This document shows positions 52,552 to 61,631 of a stretch of DNA of 64,000 nt, piece after piece. Both the position numbers and the translations under genes were made by a program. A model generated the notes under the pieces. That model was not told the DNA's origin and did not search any database. It was given only the letters and a program-made list of their open reading frames with translations. Source of the DNA: Loigolactobacillus bifermentans DSM 20003. GTDB lineage: Bacteria > Bacillota > Bacilli > Lactobacillales > Lactobacillaceae. Within the stretch, counting starts at the first letter, position 1; each line of letters begins with the position of its first letter. The stretch is from assembly GCF_001434575.1 (NCBI RefSeq), contig NZ_AZDA01000021.1, forward strand, positions 1-64,000, in the 5' to 3' direction.

Positions 52552-53223
52552 TTAGTCGCCAGCGATTTTTAGCAGTCGCGGCTTCCCGTAAAAATAGCCT
52601 TGGCGTAGTGCGATTCCTAAGTTGTCTGCCATTTGGTCATCGGCTGCCGATTCAATGCCTTCAATGATCAGACGTTTGTGGGTGTTTTGGGCAAGCCGTT
52701 GCCAAAACTGCAATTGCGGGGCAATTTCTGCTTCGCGTTGTGCGTGCCGGAAATTTTGTAATGCAAATTTTACCTCCGAAACATAAGGTAATAAGGGTTG
52801 TACGGATTCGTATTGATTTAAACCGGAACCAACGTCATCTAGTACGAACTTCATCCCCATGTCTGTAAAGTCGGTAATAAACGGCAAAATCTCACGGTTC
52901 GTGATAGGTGGTTCAGTTGCCTGTTCTGTTAGTTCAACGTTTAGCTTAATCGGCCGTAATGACGCTTGTACTTTGATCAGAGCTTGATTGATGGCCGGGT
53001 CGATCAGCTGTTTACGGTTGAGATTAATGGCTAAAGATGGAATCTTTAAAGAAAGAACTTGTGTGGTTTTAAGCAACAACGTACTGAGTTCAGCTGGGGT
53101 GATTGCCGTAAAGTGGTGTGGTGGTCGCCAGCCAGTTGCTGTTTTCTGTTTCAACAACAGTTCATAGCCAATGAGACTGCCTTTGACTTTATTGAGTTGT
53201 GGTTGAATAAAAAAGCGATACAT
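52552..53223 (-). CDS. EAL-domain protein, putative c-di-GMP phosphodiesterase (copy 1)
   Basis: A 223-aa stand-alone EAL domain. The EAL motif is ELL (Glu21). The other catalytic positions are present: Asn68, Glu97 (VELTE), Asp129-Asp130 (LDDVGSG), Lys152 (VKFALQN), Glu188 (EGIES) and RQGYFYGKP at 207-215. Loop 6 reads DDVGSG rather than DDFGTG, close enough for activity. ATG 53223 has GGGGG nine bases upstream; the frame extends 49 codons further without support. It has the same length and plan as the EAL protein at 59378 and is a likely opponent of the cyclase at 15915. Confidence 0.85.
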   Translation of the reverse strand: MYRFFIQPQLNKVKGSLIGYELLLKQKTATGWRPPHHFTAITPAELSTLLLKTTQVLSLKIPSLAINLNRKQLIDPAINQALIKVQASLRPIKLNVELTEQATEPPITNREILPFITDFTDMGMKFVLDDVGSGLNQYESVQPLLPYVSEVKFALQNFRHAQREAEIAPQLQFWQRLAQNTHKRLIIEGIESAADDQMADNLGIALRQGYFYGKPRLLKIAGD

Positions 53224-53434
53224 GATTATGGGCCCCCGTCCGCCATCGAAACTGCGTCTTTTAAATAATCGATATGCTATGTCTACTTTACCTATTTTAG
53301 GTAGGCTAGCGCAAGTAAATTTGCCGAAAGAGTCAGAAGTATTTTCCAATCTCAGGTATAATGAAAGCAATCGTGTGTTTGCCTGGTTCGTTACCAGTCA
53401 AATACTAAAATGTTGAAATTTAGGGGATTTTTAA

Positions 53435-54814
53435 ATGAAAGTGGTCGTTATTGGTTGTACGCATGCTGGGACAGCAGCCGTACAACAATTGTTGACGGCG
53501 CATCCAGACACTGAGGTGACCGTTTACGAACGCAATGATAATATTTCGTTTTTATCATGTGGCATTTCATTGTATTTAAACGGTGATGTGCAGCATTTAG
53601 AAGATATGTTTTACGCTAAAGCAGCCGATTTGGAAAAATTAGGGGCAACAGTTCGTTTACGGCATGACGTTTTAAAAGTGGATCACAAGAATCAGACGTT
53701 ACTGTGTCAAAATCTTGAAACAGGGGCTGTTTTGCACGATACTTATGACCGGCTGATCATGGCAACCGGCTCTTACGTGGTGGTGCCACCATTATTTGGG
53801 ATCGAAGATGAGCAAGTCTTGTTGTGTAAAAACTATTTACAAGCCAAAAAAATCTATCAAACGGCTCAAAACCATCACCGGATCACCATTGTTGGCGGGG
53901 GTTATGTCGGTGTGGAATTGGCTGAAAGTTATGCCCGCACCCAGCATGACGTTTGCCTGATCCAAAGTCCCGCGCAAATATTGGATACCTATGTCGATGC
54001 ACCTTTAGCGGCACAGGTGGCCCAGCAATTAGCGGCTCATGGGGTCCAAGTGCATTTAAATGAACGGGTGACTGGCTTTTCCCGTGATGACACCACAAAT
54101 GCACTGCTGGTAGAAGTAGGGGCGAAAACGTACCCAACCGATTTGGTGATCGTCTGCACAGGCTTTGTGCCGAATACCGATCTGTTATACGGTCAGGTGA
54201 AGATGAATCCGCAAGGCGCTTTGCTCGTCAATGATTACATGCAAACGTCGGATTCGCATATCTTTGCTGCCGGGGATGCTTGCGCCAGCTATTTGAATCC
54301 TGCACACCGCAATGTTTATCTTCCGGTTGCTTCAGCGGCCGTACGGCAAGGCCGGTTAGCTGCAACTAATTTATTTGGTCCCAAGCAAAAGAACATGGGT
54401 ACTCAAGGGACCACAGCAATGATGATCTTTGACCACACGCTGGCTAGTACGGGGCTGACGTATGCGCAAGCAAAGGCGTTTGGCTTTCAGGCCGGCACGG
54501 TGACTTGGCAAGGGGATTATCGACCGGCTTACATGCCCAGCACAGCACCCTTAACCATTGTATTGGTCTATGATCGGAGCAATCGCCAGATTTTAGGCGC
54601 CCAATTCTTTAGTAAACATGAAGTGGCGCAATCGGCAAATACCTTGTCTGTTTGTATTCAAAATCAGAATACCATTGATGAGCTAGCGTTTGTGGATATG
54701 CTCTTTCAACCAAATTTTGATGAACCATTTAATTATCTGAACCAGGTGGCACAATTGGCCCAACAACAAGAAAAACAAGCCGGCACTACCCCTTGGAAAA
54801 AGGGTGGCAATTGA
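53435..54814 (+). CDS. nox: NADH oxidase / CoA-disulfide reductase family flavoprotein
   Basis: A 459-aa flavoprotein. It has an N-terminal FAD fold (VVIGCTHAG), redox Cys42 in SFLSCGISLYL, an NADH fold (IVGGGYVGVELAE near residue 150) and a second FAD motif IFAAGDACAS near 280. HAGT and the SCGISLYL environment are typical of water-forming NADH oxidases of lactic acid bacteria, which regenerate NAD with oxygen. It is longer than usual at the C-terminus (KQAGTTPWKKGGN). TTAGGGG precedes the ATG. It stands alone after the divergent EAL gene. Confidence 0.88.
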   Translation: MKVVVIGCTHAGTAAVQQLLTAHPDTEVTVYERNDNISFLSCGISLYLNGDVQHLEDMFYAKAADLEKLGATVRLRHDVLKVDHKNQTLLCQNLETGAVLHDTYDRLIMATGSYVVVPPLFGIEDEQVLLCKNYLQAKKIYQTAQNHHRITIVGGGYVGVELAESYARTQHDVCLIQSPAQILDTYVDAPLAAQVAQQLAAHGVQVHLNERVTGFSRDDTTNALLVEVGAKTYPTDLVIVCTGFVPNTDLLYGQVKMNPQGALLVNDYMQTSDSHIFAAGDACASYLNPAHRNVYLPVASAAVRQGRLAATNLFGPKQKNMGTQGTTAMMIFDHTLASTGLTYAQAKAFGFQAGTVTWQGDYRPAYMPSTAPLTIVLVYDRSNRQILGAQFFSKHEVAQSANTLSVCIQNQNTIDELAFVDMLFQPNFDEPFNYLNQVAQLAQQQEKQAGTTPWKKGGN

Positions 54815-54880
54815 GTGTGATTGTTGTAGAATTGAGATACATCATGACAATAGTCGTTCTGGACAAATGGGGGGAACATT

Positions 54881-55510
54881 TTGGCAGCAATTAACTTTTT
54901 AGGCATTGGACTTTGGATCATTGTCCTAGGCTTTATGCTTTTCACATTTCATAATATCCGTGTACGGCGGTTAAAACGGATCATCGCCGGTCAAAAAGGC
55001 TTTAACGGGGCCAGCTTTTTACTGTCAGGTTGTTTCGTGGTCATCACGGTATTAGGCTTATGGTTTGCAGCGTATGCGACGTTTTTCCGTAATGTCTCGA
55101 TGCACAACAAGAATGAAGTACGTGTGTCGTATCAATATGAACCGCTGGTCATGTCGTCGATCAAAGGCAAATTTTATGATGTGAAAGTGGTCAATGGGAA
55201 TGGGAAAGAACCGATCCAATACTATACTTACTGGGTCAAAGGAGCGCGTTATCAAAATAACAGTCGCCATGCCACTGTTTCGGCTGGCCCACATGCAATT
55301 AATTTAGACGCTGCGAAGTACCCTTGGCAACGTCAAAAGCTAGCACAATATGATCAGAAAACAGAGCAATCTTATGTGGCGACCATGAAGGCCACTTACA
55401 AATCAACTATCATGAATGGCTTAGGCTTACGTGCCGGTCGTCAAGCAACATCATTTTCAATTATCCGAGTCCAGAATTCATCTGTTATCTATATAACACC
55501 TGCTAAATAA
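54881..55510 (+). CDS. Hypothetical membrane protein, 209 aa
   Basis: Two N-terminal membrane helices (about residues 4-24 and 45-66) flank a basic cytoplasmic loop (RVRRLKRIIAGQKG). The C-terminal 140 residues are extracytoplasmic and beta-rich (VSYQYEPLVMSSIKGKFYDVKVV). Similar two-helix proteins are conserved in lactobacilli without known function. The start is TTG 54881 with GGGGGG eight to nine bases upstream. A long perfect palindrome follows the stop. Confidence 0.65.
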   Translation: MAAINFLGIGLWIIVLGFMLFTFHNIRVRRLKRIIAGQKGFNGASFLLSGCFVVITVLGLWFAAYATFFRNVSMHNKNEVRVSYQYEPLVMSSIKGKFYDVKVVNGNGKEPIQYYTYWVKGARYQNNSRHATVSAGPHAINLDAAKYPWQRQKLAQYDQKTEQSYVATMKATYKSTIMNGLGLRAGRQATSFSIIRVQNSSVIYITPAK

Positions 55511-55517
55511 GGCTTTT

Positions 55518-55549
55518 AGCGGCTGTTCAAGCGCGCTTGAACAGCCGCT
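55518..55549. terminator. 32-base perfect palindrome, likely terminator
   Basis: AGCGGCTGTTCAAGCG is followed directly by its reverse complement. As RNA it forms a 14-bp hairpin with a GCGC loop; the following TTATTTTAT is a weak U tract. It sits between two plus-strand genes. A binding site for a dimeric protein is an alternative. Confidence 0.6.
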
Positions 55550-55575
55550 TATTTTATAGGAAAGAGGCTTTGATC

Positions 55576-56541
55576 ATGTTACGAATTGGCATCATGGGGG
55601 TGGCGAGTATTGCCCCGCGGTTTGTGGCAGGCGTCCGTGCCAGTCAGCAAGCCATTGAAGTGGTCGGTGTTGCTGCACGAGATGTGCAACGCGCGCAAGC
55701 TTTTGCTGCGGCGCACCAGATTGCCCACGTTTATCCAGATTATCAAACATTGGTGGCAGCACCTGAGGTCGATCTGATTTATATCCCGCTACGCAATCGG
55801 GAACATTTTGCAGGGGCTAAACTGGCTTTGGAAAACGGCAAGCACGTCTTGCTGGAAAAACCGTTTACGTTAACGGTGGCAGCGGCTGAATCATTATTTG
55901 CTTTAGCCCAGCAACACCACTGCTTTTTAATGGAAGCACAAAAGGCCGTTTTCTTACCGGTGATCCAAAAAGCCCAACAACTGATCCAACAAGGCATTTT
56001 AGGTGAGATACAGTCGATTCGCAGCCAAATCGGTCACGATGGCGCCCAACGAATTCCGTGGTTTGATGATGTGACAGTTGGCGGTGGGGCCTTTCGCGGT
56101 AGTGCGGCGTATCCCATTGAAGTGATCCAAACGTTATTGGATCAATCGGTTCAGTTGGTGAGTACCCAACACCAGGCCGCACCTGGTCAAAGTGACCACA
56201 GCGCAGCAGCACTTCTTAAAAGTCCAACGGCGTTGATCCAGATTTTGATCACTTGCCAAATAACCTTACCAAGCGAGCTGGTTTTGTATGGGACGAAAGG
56301 TTATTTATGGTTGCCCGATTTTTGGAAAAGTGGTATCGGTGAAGTTCATTTAAATGATGGTTCAGTGCAATATTTAACTTTTCCAATGCAAAGTGAATTT
56401 ACTTATGAAATCGAACATGCCGCAGCGTGTATTGCAGCAGGTCGGTTAACCAGTCCTGTGATGACCCCGCAGCGTACCTTAGCAGCAACACAAATCATCG
56501 CCGAATTTTATCAGCGTGAAATGGGGGAAAACACTCGATAG
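55576..56541 (+). CDS. Gfo/Idh/MocA-family oxidoreductase
   Basis: A 321-aa NAD(P)-dependent oxidoreductase. The Rossmann part has IGIMGVASIAPRF near the start, IYIPLRNREHF and GKHVLLEKPFTL (the conserved EKP) near residue 95. The C-terminal alpha/beta domain has GGGAFRGSAAYPIE. Members act on sugars, inositols or dihydrodiols; the exact substrate is unknown. ATG 55576 follows GAGG at eight bases; upstream in-frame codons lie near the palindrome. It appears to be a single gene. Confidence 0.85.
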   Translation: MLRIGIMGVASIAPRFVAGVRASQQAIEVVGVAARDVQRAQAFAAAHQIAHVYPDYQTLVAAPEVDLIYIPLRNREHFAGAKLALENGKHVLLEKPFTLTVAAAESLFALAQQHHCFLMEAQKAVFLPVIQKAQQLIQQGILGEIQSIRSQIGHDGAQRIPWFDDVTVGGGAFRGSAAYPIEVIQTLLDQSVQLVSTQHQAAPGQSDHSAAALLKSPTALIQILITCQITLPSELVLYGTKGYLWLPDFWKSGIGEVHLNDGSVQYLTFPMQSEFTYEIEHAAACIAAGRLTSPVMTPQRTLAATQIIAEFYQREMGENTR

Positions 56542-56615
56542 CGCTTGCTTTTGCAGCTAAAAATGCTTACTATTTTGGTAGGATCATTGATAAAGTCAAA
56601 TAGGCGGAGGAACAA

Positions 56616-57596
56616 ATGACAGAACATAATTTAGACCCAAAATTAAGACTGATCACCTTGAGTGCGAACCAACCCTTGGCGGATAAGATTTCGGAAGCGG
56701 TTGGGGTACCATTGAGTCAAGTTGTCGTGAACCAGTTTAGTGATGGTGAAATTCAGATCAGCGTTGAAGAAAGTTTACGTGGCGATGAAGTTTTCATCAT
56801 TCAATCTGTTTCGGATCCCATTAACAAAAACTTAATGGAATTAATGATCATGATCGATGCCTTGCGGCGTGCAAGTGCCAAAATCATCAATGTTGTGATT
56901 CCTTATTACGGGTATTCACGAGCAGATCGAAAAGCGCGGGCTCGGGAACCGATCACAGCGAAATTGGTTGCAGATATGTTGGAAATGGCAGGCGCAACCC
57001 GTGTGATCGCATTAGACCTACATGCGGCACAGATCCAAGGATTCTTTGATATTCCGGTGGATCATTTACGGGCAGCACCACTTTTAGCAGACTATTTCTT
57101 AGAAAATCAGATCAAGGATATTGTCATTGTATCGCCAGATCACAGTAGTGTTGCGCGGGCACGGACCATGGGCACGTTGTTAAATGGCGCGCCAATTGCG
57201 ATCATTGACCGGCGTTATTCGGAAACAGAAAAAGCAGAGCACCTGAATATCATTGGGGACGTGAAGGGCAAAACGGCCATTGTTGTCGATGATATGATCG
57301 ACACCGGGCATCGGGTCACCACATCGGTTGCTGCTTTGAAACGGGCGGGTGCAGGTGATGTCTACGCCGCTGCGACCCACGCTGTTTTCTCAGATCATGC
57401 CACAGAACATTTACAAGCGTCTGATTTAAAAGGTGTGATCGTCACAGATTCCATTCAAATTCCTGCTGACAAACGTTTCGATAAGTTAACTGTCTTATCA
57501 GTTGGCGATTTGATTGGGCAAGCCATTCAGTTGATCCATAACAACCAACCAGTTGATGTTTTATTTAAAACCCACGCTGATAAAAGTACCGATTAA
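56616..57596 (+). CDS. prs: Ribose-phosphate pyrophosphokinase
   Basis: A 326-aa class I PRPP synthetase that makes phosphoribosyl pyrophosphate from ribose 5-phosphate and ATP for purine, pyrimidine, His and Trp synthesis. [32 protein letters not shown] (flexible ATP loop), the PRPP motif [11 protein letters not shown] and [17 protein letters not shown] are all present. Lactobacilli often have two prs genes; this one is not linked to glmU or gcaD, so it may be the second. GGCGGAGG precedes the ATG; it has its own terminator. Confidence 0.95.
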   Translation: MTEHNLDPKLRLITLSANQPLADKISEAVGVPLSQVVVNQFSDGEIQISVEESLRGDEVFIIQSVSDPINKNLMELMIMIDALRRASAKIINVVIPYYGYSRADRKARAREPITAKLVADMLEMAGATRVIALDLHAAQIQGFFDIPVDHLRAAPLLADYFLENQIKDIVIVSPDHSSVARARTMGTLLNGAPIAIIDRRYSETEKAEHLNIIGDVKGKTAIVVDDMIDTGHRVTTSVAALKRAGAGDVYAAATHAVFSDHATEHLQASDLKGVIVTDSIQIPADKRFDKLTVLSVGDLIGQAIQLIHNNQPVDVLFKTHADKSTD

Positions 57597-57608
57597 AGTT
57601 TATTTCTG

Positions 57609-57637
57609 AAAAGAGGTTCCGTTGTGCCTCTTTTTTT
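57609..57637 (+). terminator. Intrinsic terminator of prs
   Basis: AAAAGAGG and CCTCTTTT arms with a 10-base loop and T7. Confidence 0.8.
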
Positions 57638-57698
57638 GTTACGCTAGTGATTATAAAATGATGTTAAAAAAAGTAATCAAAGGAAGGTTGTGAGCCTA

Positions 57699-57965
57699 TT
57701 GCGCGCAGTTGTCACAGTAATTGGTCAAGATAAGATCGGAATCATCGCCGCAGTGAGTCAGAAGTTAGCCGAGTTGAATATCAATATTGTGGATGTGAGC
57801 CAAACCATTATGCAAGGCAACTTTACCATGATGATGATGGTTTCAGTACCAGATAAAAGTGATTTTGACGGCATTCGTTCAGCGTTACAAACAACGGGGA
57901 CCACATTAGGCGTTCAAATTCGAATTCAGCGGGAAGATATTTTTACCGCCATGCACGATATTTAA
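57699..57965 (+). CDS. ACT-domain protein, UPF0237 family
   Basis: An 88-aa single ACT domain: [37 protein letters not shown] with a glycine-rich ligand turn. UPF0237 proteins are small GcvR-like sensors. It is followed 14 bases later by the UPF0210 gene, a pairing seen across Firmicutes, so the two probably work together. TTG 57699 fits the family start and has GGAAGG 11 bases upstream; GTG 57690 is closer to the ribosome site but gives a non-family extension. Confidence 0.9.
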   Translation: MRAVVTVIGQDKIGIIAAVSQKLAELNINIVDVSQTIMQGNFTMMMMVSVPDKSDFDGIRSALQTTGTTLGVQIRIQREDIFTAMHDI

Positions 57966-57979
57966 GAGGGGGACTGAAC

Positions 57980-59323
57980 GTGGAAACCAATCAAATTAGT
58001 GAAACCATTCGGATGATCGACGATGAGCACCTTGATATTCGGACGATCACGCTGGGAATTTCCTTATTAGACTGTATTGATACTGACGTGCAGCGGGCTT
58101 GCGATAAAATTTATCACAAGATCACAACAACAGCGGCGCAGTTAGTGCCGGTTGCAAAAGCCATTGAATCTGAATATGGGATTCCCATTATTCATAAACG
58201 GATCTCAGTCACGCCAATCAGCATCATTGCGGCAGCCAGCGACACTGATAATTACGTGCCTTATGCTGAAACCCTGGAACGGGCCGCAGAAGCGGTAGAT
58301 GTGAATTTCATTGGCGGTTTTACCGCATTGGTGCAAAAAGGTTATCAAAAGGGCGATCGCAATTTAATCGCTTCGATTCCGGAAGCACTGGCCAAAACAG
58401 AACGGGTTTGTGCGTCAGTCAACGTGGGCTCCAGTAAGACAGGCATCAACATGGATGCAGTGGCTGAATTAGGTGAAACCGTTAAAAAAGCTGCTGAACT
58501 GTCTGAAATGGGTCCGGCTAAACTGGTGGTCTTTTGTAACGCAGTTGAAGATAATCCATTTATGGCTGGGGCTTTTCACGGTGTCGGTGAAGCCGATTGC
58601 GTCATCAATGTCGGGGTCAGTGGCCCTGGCGTTGTGAAGCGCGCTTTGGAAAAGGTTAAGGGCGAACCCTTTGACGTGGTGGCTGAAACTGTAAAACGGA
58701 CAGCCTTTAAAATCACCCGTGTGGGCCAATTAGTGGGCCAAATTGCCAGTGAGCGGTTAGGGTTACCATTTGGTATTGTGGACCTTTCGTTAGCGCCAAC
58801 ACCGGCTGTTGGTGATTCTGTGGCCCGTATTTTAGAAGAAATGGGTCTGGAACAAGTGGGGACCCATGGCACAACCGCAGCCTTAGCCTTGTTAAACGAT
58901 GCCGTTAAAAAAGGCGGTGTGATGGCCTGCAATCAAGTCGGCGGCTTGTCTGGGGCGTTTATCCCAGTTTCTGAGGATGAAGGGATGATTGCCGGTGCCC
59001 AAAGCGGTGCCTTAAATCTTGAAAAGCTTGAAGCCATGACGGCTGTTTGTTCGGTGGGGTTGGATATGATTCCGATTCCAGGTGAAACGCCTGCAGCGAC
59101 GATCAGCGCAATGATCGCAGATGAAGCTGCGATTGGCATGATCAACAATAAAACCACTGCGGTGCGGGTACTGCCTGCAACGGGTAAAAAAGTTGGTGAT
59201 TGGGTCGAATATGGCGGGTTACTAGGTGGTGCGCCAGTGATGAAAGTTAATCCAGCGGCTTCGACCGACTTTGTCGCGCGTGGTGGCCATATCCCGGCCC
59301 CGATTCATTCGTTTAAAAACTAG
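57980..59323 (+). CDS. UPF0210 (DUF711) family protein, PFL-fold
   Basis: A 447-aa protein starting at GTG with GAGGGGG upstream. Conserved segments include [58 protein letters not shown] and [18 protein letters not shown]0210 proteins have a fold related to pyruvate formate-lyase but lack a known reaction. The partner ACT-domain gene just upstream suggests control by an amino acid. Full length and well conserved. Confidence 0.92.
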   Translation: METNQISETIRMIDDEHLDIRTITLGISLLDCIDTDVQRACDKIYHKITTTAAQLVPVAKAIESEYGIPIIHKRISVTPISIIAAASDTDNYVPYAETLERAAEAVDVNFIGGFTALVQKGYQKGDRNLIASIPEALAKTERVCASVNVGSSKTGINMDAVAELGETVKKAAELSEMGPAKLVVFCNAVEDNPFMAGAFHGVGEADCVINVGVSGPGVVKRALEKVKGEPFDVVAETVKRTAFKITRVGQLVGQIASERLGLPFGIVDLSLAPTPAVGDSVARILEEMGLEQVGTHGTTAALALLNDAVKKGGVMACNQVGGLSGAFIPVSEDEGMIAGAQSGALNLEKLEAMTAVCSVGLDMIPIPGETPAATISAMIADEAAIGMINNKTTAVRVLPATGKKVGDWVEYGGLLGGAPVMKVNPAASTDFVARGGHIPAPIHSFKN

Positions 59324-59331
59324 TACGGTTC

Positions 59332-59367
59332 AAAAAGCCCATCATCGGTTGATGACGGGCTTTTTTG
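59332..59367. terminator. Bidirectional terminator
   Basis: AAAAAGCCC and GGGCTTTTTT arms with an inner ATCATC/GATGA stem lie between UPF0210 and the converging EAL gene. Confidence 0.85.
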
Positions 59368-59377
59368 CGGTTACTGT

Positions 59378-60049
59378 TTAAGCTGGTAAGGACAACAGGT
59401 TCGGTTTTGCAAAGTAGAACCCTTGTAAAATATCGGCGTGATACGGTTTGATCTGTTTTAAATCTTGGGCAGACTCAAAGCCTTCAACAGCAAAAACTTT
59501 GTGCTGGGTTTGGGCCCGCTGGCGCCAATAGCTGAGACTTGGTTTAATATCCGTGCTGAAAACGGCATTTGGTGCGAAGTTTTGTAAAGCAAATTTATAT
59601 TGCACCACGTAACGATCCAAGATGTCAGCCATTGTTTGATTATTATCCGCAGTACTCACATCGTCGAGGCACAAGGAAACGTTGGCCTGGGCGTAAATTT
59701 CGGCGGCTTGCTGCAAGGCAGTTTTCGTGACAGTCGCGTAATGACGTTCAGTGAGTTCAATGATCAAGCGAATGTGGTGTTGCTGGTATAAGCGGCTGAT
59801 TCGAATAATGGCCTGTAAATAGCGGAAGTCAACAAACTGATTTTGATCGAAGTTTACGGAAACAATTTGCGTATCGGGCGGAAAAGCCGCTAAGGTTTCT
59901 TTTGCTAATTTTTCAACGGTTAGCGCTGAAATTTGTTGGAAATTTTTCGGGAACACCCAGTGTCCCGCTTGATACGCTCTGAGAAAAAGTTCGTAACCAA
60001 TTTTTTGTTGGTTGTCTGTAAATTTAGCTTGGCCAAAGTAACGCAGCAT
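59378..60049 (-). CDS. EAL-domain protein, putative c-di-GMP phosphodiesterase (copy 2)
   Basis: A 223-aa stand-alone EAL domain, a paralogue of 52552-53223. Present are Glu20 (ELF), Asn66, Glu98 (IELTE), Asp129-Asp130, Lys152, Glu189 (VEGFES) and LQGFYFAKP. Loop 6 is DDVSTA, lacking the glycines of DDFGTG, so catalysis is less certain than for copy 1 and it could be a c-di-GMP receptor. AAAGGAAG precedes the ATG. A hairpin terminator lies in its leader, 30-70 bases upstream, which suggests control by attenuation. Confidence 0.82.
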   Translation of the reverse strand: MLRYFGQAKFTDNQQKIGYELFLRAYQAGHWVFPKNFQQISALTVEKLAKETLAAFPPDTQIVSVNFDQNQFVDFRYLQAIIRISRLYQQHHIRLIIELTERHYATVTKTALQQAAEIYAQANVSLCLDDVSTADNNQTMADILDRYVVQYKFALQNFAPNAVFSTDIKPSLSYWRQRAQTQHKVFAVEGFESAQDLKQIKPYHADILQGFYFAKPNLLSLPA

Positions 60050-60076
60050 CAGTTGCTCACTTCCTTTCTAAAAAAT

Positions 60077-60183
60077 AAAAAACGACCCTAGCTTGTCTCT
60101 CTCAAGCACGGGTCGTATCTTTAATCAACACGTTGATTAAAGTTGAGCAAAATTAAATTCAATTAGATTATAAGCAAATTATA
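60077..60183 (-). promoter_or_regulatory. Leader of the EAL gene with promoter, palindrome and attenuator-like terminator
   Basis: On the minus strand an extended -10 (TGGTATAAT, TATAAT at 60183-60178) starts a leader of about 125 bases. It contains a perfect palindrome of 22 bases (60141-60120, TTTAATCAAC arms) and then a terminator (ACGACCC...GGGTCGT with inner GCTTG/CAAGC, 60116-60082) and T6. The palindrome could form instead of, or next to, the terminator. No match to a c-di-GMP riboswitch core was seen. The rest of the gap 60184-60480 is AT-rich without other clear features. Confidence 0.55.
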
Positions 60184-60480
60184 CCATATTATTTTCATGT
60201 TTATTAATTATTTTCAAATCTTAATTTATTAAAGCGCATTCGAACACAAATTTTAGACTCAGTCATGTGATTTTTGAGGTTTTAAGCTGTTTCACATGAA
60301 ACAGAAAGTGGCAAATATAATCTTTTAAAAATTGTCTCAATATTATAATGGAATATTTACTAAAATAGAACTATCCTCATAAGATAGGCGTCCAGCCCCG
60401 CTAATGACGTGTTTTTAAAAATAGAATATCTCAATATATGCTATATTAAATTTATCGAAATTAAGAAGGGGGTTACATTG

Positions 60481-60966
60481 ATGTACAATATGCAAAATCA
60501 AAGATTTGGTCGTTTGACTGTTTTACGCCGTGCTGCAAAGCGGACGCGCAATCAAAATATTCATTGGTTATGTCAATGTGACTGTGGGAATTTAGTAACA
60601 GTGGATGGCTATTCACTTCGTCACGGTCGCGTTAAAAGTTGTGGTTGTTTACGGCGAGCGCAGCAACAAATCGCCAGTCGTCAAAATCCTGCGTTTCAGA
60701 AAAATATTGGACGCCGGGAAAACTTGGTTAATCCGCAGCAGGTTGAGTTTGCTTCGATTCATCGCAGTAAACGCAATCGCAGTGGGGTAATCGGGGTGTC
60801 ATACGATCAGCGCAAGCAGCGTTGGTTTGCACGGCTGATGGTCGATCATCACTATGTTTTGCTGAAAAGCTTTCCGGATTTCGAATCGGCTGTGAGTGCA
60901 CGAAAACGCGCCGAACGACAATATTTGGTTGCCAGTGATCATCATCATGACGCTATGAATGCGTAA
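60481..60966 (+). CDS. AP2-domain DNA-binding protein with zinc-ribbon-like N-terminus
   Basis: A 161-aa basic protein. An N-terminal Cys cluster (LCQCDCGNLVTV...KSCGCL, residues about 35-62) is followed by a C-terminal AP2-like domain, RSGVIGVSYDQRKQRWFARL, near residue 100-150. Such proteins are common in phages and next to homing endonucleases but also occur as single chromosomal genes. ATG 60481 follows GGGGG at eight bases; an upstream frame of 24 codons has no ribosome site. It stands alone between AT-rich sequence and a strong terminator. DNA binding is likely, targets unknown. Confidence 0.75.
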   Translation: MYNMQNQRFGRLTVLRRAAKRTRNQNIHWLCQCDCGNLVTVDGYSLRHGRVKSCGCLRRAQQQIASRQNPAFQKNIGRRENLVNPQQVEFASIHRSKRNRSGVIGVSYDQRKQRWFARLMVDHHYVLLKSFPDFESAVSARKRAERQYLVASDHHHDAMNA

Positions 60967-60972
60967 ATTTAA

Positions 60973-61026
60973 GCTAAAAAAAGAAGGTCAGTCCGCTGGG
61001 GGAGCGGGTTGAGCTTCTTTTTTAGC
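60973..61026. terminator. Bidirectional terminator
   Basis: GCTAAAAAAAGAAG and CTTCTTTTTTAGC arms with an inner CCGCT/AGCGG stem lie between converging genes and overlap the stop of the UPF0316 gene. Confidence 0.85.
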
Positions 61027-61564
61027 GTCGTGGATGGCGTTTTACCCAGAAACCACCATGGAAATAAGTGGGATCCAGTGAGATCATAAAGGCCTTCGCG
61101 TTAAAGGCCAATACGGTTTCATACACGATGTTTTCTTGTCGACGTGGCACCAGGACTTCTAAAATCAGTCGTTGCCCATCGCGGCCGGTACCGTTGAATT
61201 CAGTCACACCAAAGCCTTGATGGCGGAGCAATTCTACTAGATTTTGTTGATCTGCAGTACTTTCAGACGGCGGGACAATGATCTGAACGATTTTGTAGCC
61301 AATGGCCAATAAGCGGTCGATCAGCATGCCAAGTGCGATCCCTACCCCAAAACCAATGGCGTAAGCCAGTAAATACCAGGGATTCGATAAACTATTTAAA
61401 ACGTAATGTAGCCCTAGCGTATAGAGTATGATTTCCAAAGCACCACAAACCGGCGCCACCCAAATCAAACCTTTTGCTTGAAAAAGTAAGCGTAACGTAT
61501 TAATGGTGAGATAAAGGACGTTGATCCCAAAAATTAAAAAGAGCAAGTTGAATTTGATTGCCAT
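61022..61564 (-). CDS. UPF0316 membrane protein (DUF2179 C-terminal domain)
   Basis: A 180-aa protein with three membrane helices in the first 95 residues (LFLIFGINVLYLTINTLRLL, then two more). A C-terminal cytoplasmic domain of the DUF2179 type follows (LRHQGFGVTEFNGTGRDGQRLILEVLVPRRQ), as in YebE/UPF0316 proteins of Firmicutes. Function is not known; DUF2179 domains are thought to bind small ligands. GGGGG precedes the ATG. It shares a terminator with the AP2-domain gene. Confidence 0.85.
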   Translation of the reverse strand: MAIKFNLLFLIFGINVLYLTINTLRLLFQAKGLIWVAPVCGALEIILYTLGLHYVLNSLSNPWYLLAYAIGFGVGIALGMLIDRLLAIGYKIVQIIVPPSESTADQQNLVELLRHQGFGVTEFNGTGRDGQRLILEVLVPRRQENIVYETVLAFNAKAFMISLDPTYFHGGFWVKRHPRR

Positions 61565-61631
61565 ACAGATTCCCCCCTAATGTGGTGTGATCACATGTTC
61601 CGCAAGGGCTTGTCACGCGGCTGTGGGACTG

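Noticed and set aside
60077-60183. c-di-GMP (GEMM) riboswitch before the EAL gene
   Set aside because: No GEMM core sequences or the expected two-helix geometry; only a palindrome and a terminator are visible.
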